Assembly: GCF_020360975.1 (NCBI RefSeq)
Contig: NW_025408683.1
Location: 1,364,001-1,428,000, forward strand
Direction of reading: 5' to 3'
Origin: Hirsutella rhossiliensis
Taxonomy: Eukaryota > Ascomycota > Sordariomycetes > Hypocreales > Ophiocordycipitaceae
Length of the DNA: 64,000 nt
Positions 57,425-64,000 of this stretch are shown piece after piece. Each line of letters opens with the position of its first letter. Within the stretch, counting starts at the first letter, position 1. The notes beneath the pieces are model-generated. The model saw only the letters and a list, made by a program, of their open reading frames with translations. It did no database searches and was not told the origin of the DNA. The position numbers and the translations under genes were made by a program.

Positions 57425-60055
57425 TTTAGAAGGAACGGTGTTCCTATTATAAATAAAGCAGCTATAATATACTCTCTTAATTATATAAGCTAATAAGTAG
57501 TATATTAATTATAGATAAAATCCTATCTTATAGAGCAATAATCGCTTATTATTTTATATATTATTATATATTAAACGGGTTACCGATTATCATAAGATTA
57601 GGAATCGAAGAAATAGAGCTAGCTTAGATTACTAGCTAATACCTCTTAAGAATACTAGTATAACTAACCTCCTTTAAATAAGAATATTTATAGAACTAAG
57701 ATACTTCTAGCTATACTTAAGGTATTACTAACTTCCTTAGTCTTAGGGCTATACGGTAGCCTAAATTCGGTCTTAAAAGGTTCTTCCGTTTAGCTATAAT
57801 TATCTATAAAAGGTAGTATATCTACTAGTAAATAGAGATAGAATTATTAACTTTAATACCTCTTCTATATACTAATATACTACTAATAAATTCCGTTGAA
57901 AATCCTACCGTATACTCCTTCTTCCCCTTTATTACGTAGTCTTATATAATTCCTTAATCTCCTTAAATTCCGCTTTTTTATATATATCTTAAGACTTTTA
58001 AAAGCAGTAGTTTCTATTTACTAGGCCTATTTAAGAGGTTAACTACCTTTAGGACTTCTTAGAGGTCTTATTCTTCTTAATCTCTTAGGATAATATAGTT
58101 ATATTAGTAAATCCGTTTATACTTAGGAATACTTATAAGAAAGACTCTACTAAAAGTTATTAAGCCTTAATTAAATAGTATCCTTTATAGTTATCTAACC
58201 CTACTATTAAACTACTAGGAAACTCCGCTACCCTATAATATCGCTTATATATAATTAAGTTCGTTTACTATAATAGCTTAGATTCTACTTATTAGCTTAT
58301 TAATATAGCCTTTTATACTTATCCTCTTATCTAGCTTAAAGAAATACTAGTCTTAGTATAAGATTTTATCTATTTATAGGGCTTCTTATATTACTTTATA
58401 CTTTTACTTTAGAATTACTTTAACCTTTAAGTATCGCTACTTAATTATCTTAAGGTATAGTATAACTATACCGTTAACCTAGTATTAGATTATTATTAAG
58501 GCTAAGTAGCTATATTCCTACCCTTCTTACTAAGTAGTATAAGGGACTAGCGTATAGGTAAAGTTAAAAGGAACTTAAAGGATATAAAGAAACTACCGCT
58601 ATACTTATAGGAATATATAGAGCCTAGTATACTATCCCTCTTTCTAAGTATTAAAAATAACTAAGTTTCCTTCTTTATAATCTTAAAGGAACGTTCCTTA
58701 ATAGAGTCCCTCTTTATTTAGTCCTACTAAAAAGTTAATAACTCTAGTTATATACCTTTATTTATATATAAAGTAACTAAGGTTAAAGGTAGGAGCGGTA
58801 AACTTTATTAAATACTCCTTATTATTTAAGTATTTATAGTACTTTATATATTTATCTTTTTTATCTTTAATAGGTTCCTTTTAGTAATTAGTATAAACTA
58901 ATAGTAAGTAAGGTAAAGGGTATACTATATTCTTAATACCTCTTATTAATATCTTAATTATTATACTAAAGATAAAGCTTATAGCTTATTATTTATTAAT
59001 AGCTTTATAAAGAAAGTTATATATATCGACGATATACTCTTCTTAGTAAGCCTTATTCCTAGTAAATCCGTTTATCTTTTTAACGCCCTTATATATTATC
59101 TAAGCGTCTTTAAGGGTAATATACTACCGTTTAATAGCGCTTTTTAGTATTAAGTACTAACTATCTTTATAAATATATTAAGGCGGTTACTTATACTTAT
59201 AAACGTCCCGTTAGTCTTAGTTTATAAACCTTTCCTGACCTTTAATATAAAAGCGCTATTTACTGCCTTTTACTTTAACTTTACTATAGTAAGTAAGTAA
59301 AATAAAGCTCTTAATCTTAAATAGTAGTATATTAAAGAAAATAGCAGTATTCTTAGGGAGGTCTATAGCTAGGCCTAAGATACTATTTAGGTTCGCTGCT
59401 ATATCTTAGGAAAGGGTAGAGTAAGCGGGAGAGAAAGAGAAGTTAAGATTAGATAGTTAAGGTAAGTAGTTCTAAGTTATAACGCTAAGACGCTAAGAAG
59501 GTTATTCTTAAGGTATATAAGTAAAAGCGGAATTTTAGGAAATTAAGGAATTACGTAAGACTATATAATAGAGGGGAAGAAGTAGTATAAGGTAGGATTT
59601 TTAACGGAATTTATTAGTAGTATATTAGTATATAAAAGAGGTATTAAAGTTAAAAATTCTATTTCTATCTACTAGCGGACATACTATATTATATAGATAA
59701 TTATAGCTAAACGAAAGAACCTTTTAGGACTAGATTTAAGCTACTATATAGCCTTAAAACTAATAAACTTAGTAATACCTTAAGTATAGTTAGAAGTATA
59801 TTAGTTCCGCTAATATTTATATTTAAAGGAGTTTAGTCGTGCTAGTACTCTTAAGAGGTATTAGTTAGTATTCTAAGCTAGCTTTATTCTTTTAATTCTT
59901 AATTATATAATAACTAGCAACCCATTTAGTATATAAATCTTACGTTATAAGATAGGATTTTATCTATAATTAATATACTACTTATTAGCTTATAAAATTA
60001 AGAGAGTATATTATAGCTACTTTATTTATAGTAGGAAACCACCGTTCCTTATAGT
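57425..60055. mobile_element. long-inverted-repeat element, large copy
   Basis: A 2.6-kb element whose arms (about 57435-57995 and 59515-60055) are inverted copies over about 550 bp. The outer tips read AAGGAACGGTG and CACCGTTCCTT. The centre (about 58000-59510) is AT-rich with no recognisable frame. It shares its arms with the element at 45008-46369, which has a different, shorter centre. No target duplication could be assigned. Fold-back or Mutator-like elements have arms of this kind, but the class is undecided. Confidence 0.68.
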
Positions 60056-60172
60056 TATATATATATATATAAGAGTTATAGTAATAAAAGAGATCGTTAT
60101 AAGTAGGGAAGTATATAGAGTATATATATATATATAAAAGGAAGAAGAAGAAAAGAAAAAAGAGGGTATAAT
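60056..60172. repeat. TA repeats and purine tract
   Basis: Two TA-dinucleotide runs (60057-60070 and 60121-60136) and a purine tract GAAGAAGAAGAAAAG up to 60165. Low-complexity sequence between two elements. Confidence 0.7.
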
Positions 60173-60635
60173 TCTCGCGTAAAGAGATATAAGAAGTGCA
60201 TAAAAATGTATAAAGGTAAAATTAAAAGTAAGGGGTTAGATAAGTAGGGCAAAGAGATTTAATTCTTATAGGAGTAGTAATAAAGGTAAGGGAGTAATTA
60301 TTTTATTGCCTTAATTATCCTTCTTTCCTTTATTTAACGCCCCCTTTTATACCTATCTAGCATCTTAATTAATAAAGAAGATCCTACTTAAAGAAGCTAC
60401 TAATATCCTTTTAACTACCGAGCTTTTTACTGGTTTTTCCCCCCCCTTTTAGCCGTTGCCGGTATATCTATCTTATCTCTCGCTACTTATACTTCCCCTT
60501 ATACTCCTACCCTCCTTTCTATACCTCTTTTTAGCTCCTTCTTCCTTTTTCTATACCGGGTGTTTTTAGCTTCCTTAGTCCCTTATACTAAGGGATATCT
60601 CCGAGAACTATAAAATTAGGCCACGCTTCGCGATA
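60173..60635 (-). repeat. Copia E 3' LTR (minus orientation)
   Basis: A 463-bp LTR in reverse complement, starting TCTCGCGTAAAG and ending CGCGATA. It retains the least-altered LTR 3' end in the window (ACGCGAGA on the minus strand). Confidence 0.85.
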
Positions 60636-63600
60636 TACCCCCTTAGCTATAGCCTGCCCCTTAAGGGCATAGCTAATATAGCTTTAGGCTAGTAAGCGTA
60701 TAGAGGAGGTTCTTAGCTCTATACTTCTCCCTTTACTTAAGGAAAGTAAGGACCCTTTTAGGTCCCTAGGCTCTTTTAGACCTACTTAAGGAATAAGGGC
60801 CTAAAGAGGGGAAAGTCCTATAAGAAAGGGGGCCTTCTTAGAAGGGAAAAACCTAATTAAATAAGGGGCCCTTTAAAGGGAAAACCCTCTTTCTCTTCTT
60901 TAGCTATAGACGTTACCTTCTCGTATAGGCTATTAGCTCCTCTCGTAGACTCTTAAGGCAGGCCTCTAAGGATAGCTTTTCTTAAACGTCTTCTAGCCTA
61001 ATTTACTATAAAAAGATAGCTAGCTTCTACTTTAGTAAGGGCTTTATAAGACCGTTAGCTTTTATCGATACTATTAAAACCTAACGGTCGGAAATAAGTC
61101 TCTTTTAGACTTCTTAGCGTAACTAATACTAGTAGATATCGATATACTATAGCTAGGTTAATAGCTTACTATTTTCCTCTATAAGAATTTATATAGTCTA
61201 TATATTATTATATTCTATAGCTAACGGGGACGGAATTTATAGTCGTAAAGATATAAGTAGCTAGCTAAGGAAAATCGCTTCTTTTAACGCTTCTAAAAGA
61301 GCTAATAGCTCTGCCTCCGTACTTTAAGTTATAACGGTAGCTTATTTCGAAGCTCTCTAAGTAATAGTTCCTCTAAAAAGGGATATAATATACCCTTATA
61401 AGCTCTTTCTATCTAATAAATTATCTATAAAGGACGAATCGCTTAAATAAAGGAAGATTTTAGTAGCTAATTTCTTTCTTTCCTACCTTCCTAGGCGTAG
61501 ACTATATAATCTCGTTAAATAAAGATAAAAGATAGCTCTATCTACTACTTCTTAATACCTAGGGCTAGGATTCTAGTTATACCTAGCTAGCCGGGAGACC
61601 GTAAAAGAGATATCCGGTCTAGTTAAAATTACTAAAAAAAAAGCAGGGAGCCTACCTTCTATTAATATTAGTGTTTCTCTTACTCCCTAGCTTAAAAGGA
61701 CGGATTAAGTAAAAGCTCTTTATCTAATATAGGTATAGAGGGAAGCTTCTTATTAAGGGATTTAGGGAGGAATTTATAAGCGACCTTATCGATATAGGCG
61801 TCCTAGGTAAGCTAGATAGTCCGTTAGTACCTATTTTAAAGGATTTATATCCCTAGGAACTACTTTAGCTCCCCTAGCCTAGTTATCTTATACCTTTATT
61901 ATAGGCCTTATATAGCCTCCTTAGTAGCGGCTTCTTCCTCTTTTAGGTAGGCCTAGATAATATCGTCGACGTAGAAAAAGACCGTGATTTTACCCTTTTA
62001 TATTATACACGGTTCTTAAGGGACTTTCTTAAAGCCTAGGGCTTTAAGGGAACCTATTAAATGCTATTACTAAAGAAGGGGTAATTTTCATAGTCTATAT
62101 AGAGCTTTCCTAAGCTATAGAACCTTTCCTAGCTATTAAAAGCTTAGTAAAAGGCGTATATAGATAACTTCTTCTTCCTTAAGTAGGTAGTTAATAAAGG
62201 CGTTAACTATATCTATCTAATCGAGCTCGAGGTCGAATTCTACTACTATAGCTATAAGGGTCCGAAAAAACATCCCTACTAAGGTAGTTGCCTTAGTAGG
62301 TAAATCCCCTTTTTCCTATTAATTCCTATAGATAAATAGCCGGGCTTTATACTTTTAAAGGAAGCTATATTTATTAGTCTTATAGATAAAGACTTACTTA
62401 TAGCTAAGGACCTATTTTCCTCTTACCTTTTCCTTAAGGACCTCTTTAATAGACCCTATCTCTTTATATAAGGCTAGGTAATCTTTCTAGGCCTAGAAAA
62501 ACTAGTCTCTAAAAGAGTGTCTTTCTAGCTGCTTCTAGTTTACTAGTAGGTCCGCGAGGTCTCTTTTATATACCTTCCTTACTAATAGCCGTAGCTTAAA
62601 GAGCCGGCCTACTATAAACGCTCCGTAGGAACCGTCTTTTATAAGCGTTAGATAGAAGTCTAAAAAGCGATCGAAATAAGGGAGAGGTTAGTCTTCTTTC
62701 GTATTAGGCCCTATACCTTCCTTTACTTTTTAAAGTAAGGATAAAAAGGCAGCTAGGTAATCCTTTAAGAGAGGTGCCTTTCCTACCCCCTTAAGGGTTA
62801 AGATAGGAAGACTAACTAAAAAAGCTACTTTTAGATCTTCTTCTTATTCTATAAGAGGAGGCGTAGGAAGGTAGGCGTATTCTAGCTCTACCGCTTTCCT
62901 ATAGTCTCCTTCTTTATTTAGATTATCTAATCTAGTAGCTTCCTCTTTTCCTTCGAAGTTAGCGTTATCCTCGACTACTTCGATATTAGTTTCTTCTTCC
63001 GTTTCCTTATCTAGGACCTCTTCTTAAGACTATTAAGAAGGGGGGATTTAAATCTTTTAAATTAGCTAATATTATAAGAGTAAGAGGGGCTATTAATCCC
63101 TCTTTTAGTCGAAGAAGCTAGATTCGTCGAAAACTATATCCCTAGTTAAAATAACCTTCTATAGAAAAGGAATTTAGATCCGGAAGATATTTATAGAATT
63201 ATAACTAACGAGGTAACTAATAAAGGCTCTTAGATTAAGCTTTCTTTTCTTCTTCCTTTTTAGCTATATATCGGTAGTTATAGCGTATACCTTATATCTA
63301 TAGGTATAAAGGTAGGCTAGTAAGGCCCTCTTCTTCGTAAAGAGCTTAAGGGGCGATTTTTAGTCTATTCCTTAGGTCTTAATAAGGGTCTCTAGGTCCT
63401 TATAGTCCCTTAGGCCCCTAGGGTCCCTTAGGGTCCGGTTTTAAAGGTAATAAGCGGTCTAAACGACTTCCTTTTAAAGGTTATATAGAAGCCTTACTAT
63501 AAGTCTTATTATATAGGCCCTTTCTATTATAGCACCCCTTAATCTTTCTACCCCTCTATTTTAAGCCTAGGTATTTAGTGCTAACGAGAGGGGTAAAATA

Positions 63601-64000
63601 CCTCCTTTTCGAAGCTAATTTAAGATATCCTTTATAAATAGCTCTCCGTTAGACTATATCTTCTTTACCTTATAGCTTAAGTAGGATTTTATCTAGTTAA
63701 CGAAGTCTTAAAGGGCAAACTAGTTATACTTACTTAGGTAGGTCTATAAGAAATAGGGGAAACCTATCCCTAAAAAAGCGTCTATAAAAATTATCACCCT
63801 AATAAAGCTTTCTTAGTCCTTAGAGACATCGGTCTAATCGACCTAAATTTCCTTATATAGCTAGTCTAGCCGTAAAAGCGTTCGTCTAAGAATTCGTCTC
63901 TTAGTCTTTCCTTAGCTATAGTATTTATATTTAACGGTCTTTAGGCCCCTTATTCGTACGCCTTATTATTAGCCTAGCTTATATAAAGCTAAGGGGCCCG
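60636..64000 (-). mobile_element. Copia E interior, runs off the window
   Basis: Minus-strand Copia interior in reverse order: RNase H (about 61.2-61.5 kb), reverse transcriptase (about 61.75-62.25 kb), then the linker and integrase (near 63.45-63.9 kb). The RT active site is intact as FYVDDIIxA at about 61962-61990, so this is one of the less eroded copies. Frames still contain many TAG/TAA. The 5' LTR is beyond the end of the window. Confidence 0.85.

Noticed and set aside
1..64000. tRNA and rRNA genes
   Set aside because: I looked for tRNA-like and rRNA-like stretches by eye and saw none I could support; a covariance-model scan would be decisive.

Overview
The window looks like a chromosome piece from a filamentous ascomycete (Pezizomycotina) with a two-speed genome. 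GC-balanced islands carry host genes with short GT-AG introns. They flank about 43 kb (roughly 5.84-49.0 kb) plus a second block (55.4-64.0 kb) of very AT-rich sequence. In those blocks the dinucleotides CA and TG are almost gone and the reading frames are full of TAG/TAA. That is the signature of repeat-induced point mutation (RIP, CpA to TpA). The species is not identified.

Layout. 1-5.84 kb: a terminal-inverted-repeat DNA element (318-995), a secreted GLEYA-type adhesin with tandem repeats (1889-3829), and unassigned sequence. 5.84-28.3 kb: RIP-eroded Ty1/Copia elements nested in one another. Copia A (7240-14086, target duplication TAAAG) contains a solo LTR (9348-9824). Copia C (18362-25080, duplication ACTAT) sits inside Copia B, which is also cut by a MULE-like element (26367-27059). 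28.2-42.6 kb: a stack three layers deep. A young Ty3/Gypsy chromovirus (31794-38753, duplication CTACG) lies in an older copy of the same family (28323-42241, duplication AATTA), which lies in the LTR of a minus-strand Copia. 42.6-49.5 kb: Copia and Gypsy fragments, a long-inverted-repeat element, and a second copy of the first TIR element.

49.6-55.4 kb: host genes for the end of tyrosine/phenylalanine catabolism. fahA (fumarylacetoacetase, minus) and hmgA (homogentisate 1,2-dioxygenase, plus) diverge from a 504-bp shared promoter. HmgA makes maleylacetoacetate and FahA splits fumarylacetoacetate; the isomerase between them (maiA) is not in the window. A neighbouring amino-acid permease on the minus strand appears broken, with a Copia fragment about 50 bp upstream of its start codon. 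55.4-64 kb: further RIP-eroded elements, ending inside a minus-strand Copia that runs off the window.

The most unusual observation is a gene on the opposite strand of the Gypsy family, tail to tail with pol. In the least eroded copy, four GT-AG introns join into one 260-codon frame (including the stop codon) whose three coding exons keep phase. It encodes an Ala/Pro-rich leader, a six-position cysteine motif with Zn2Cys6 spacing (two positions now Tyr, as RIP would make), a short coiled coil and an acidic tail. Its TATA box, splice signals and protein features recur in the other copies in the window. A second notable point is that the hmgA frame closes only if a two-base microexon is used.
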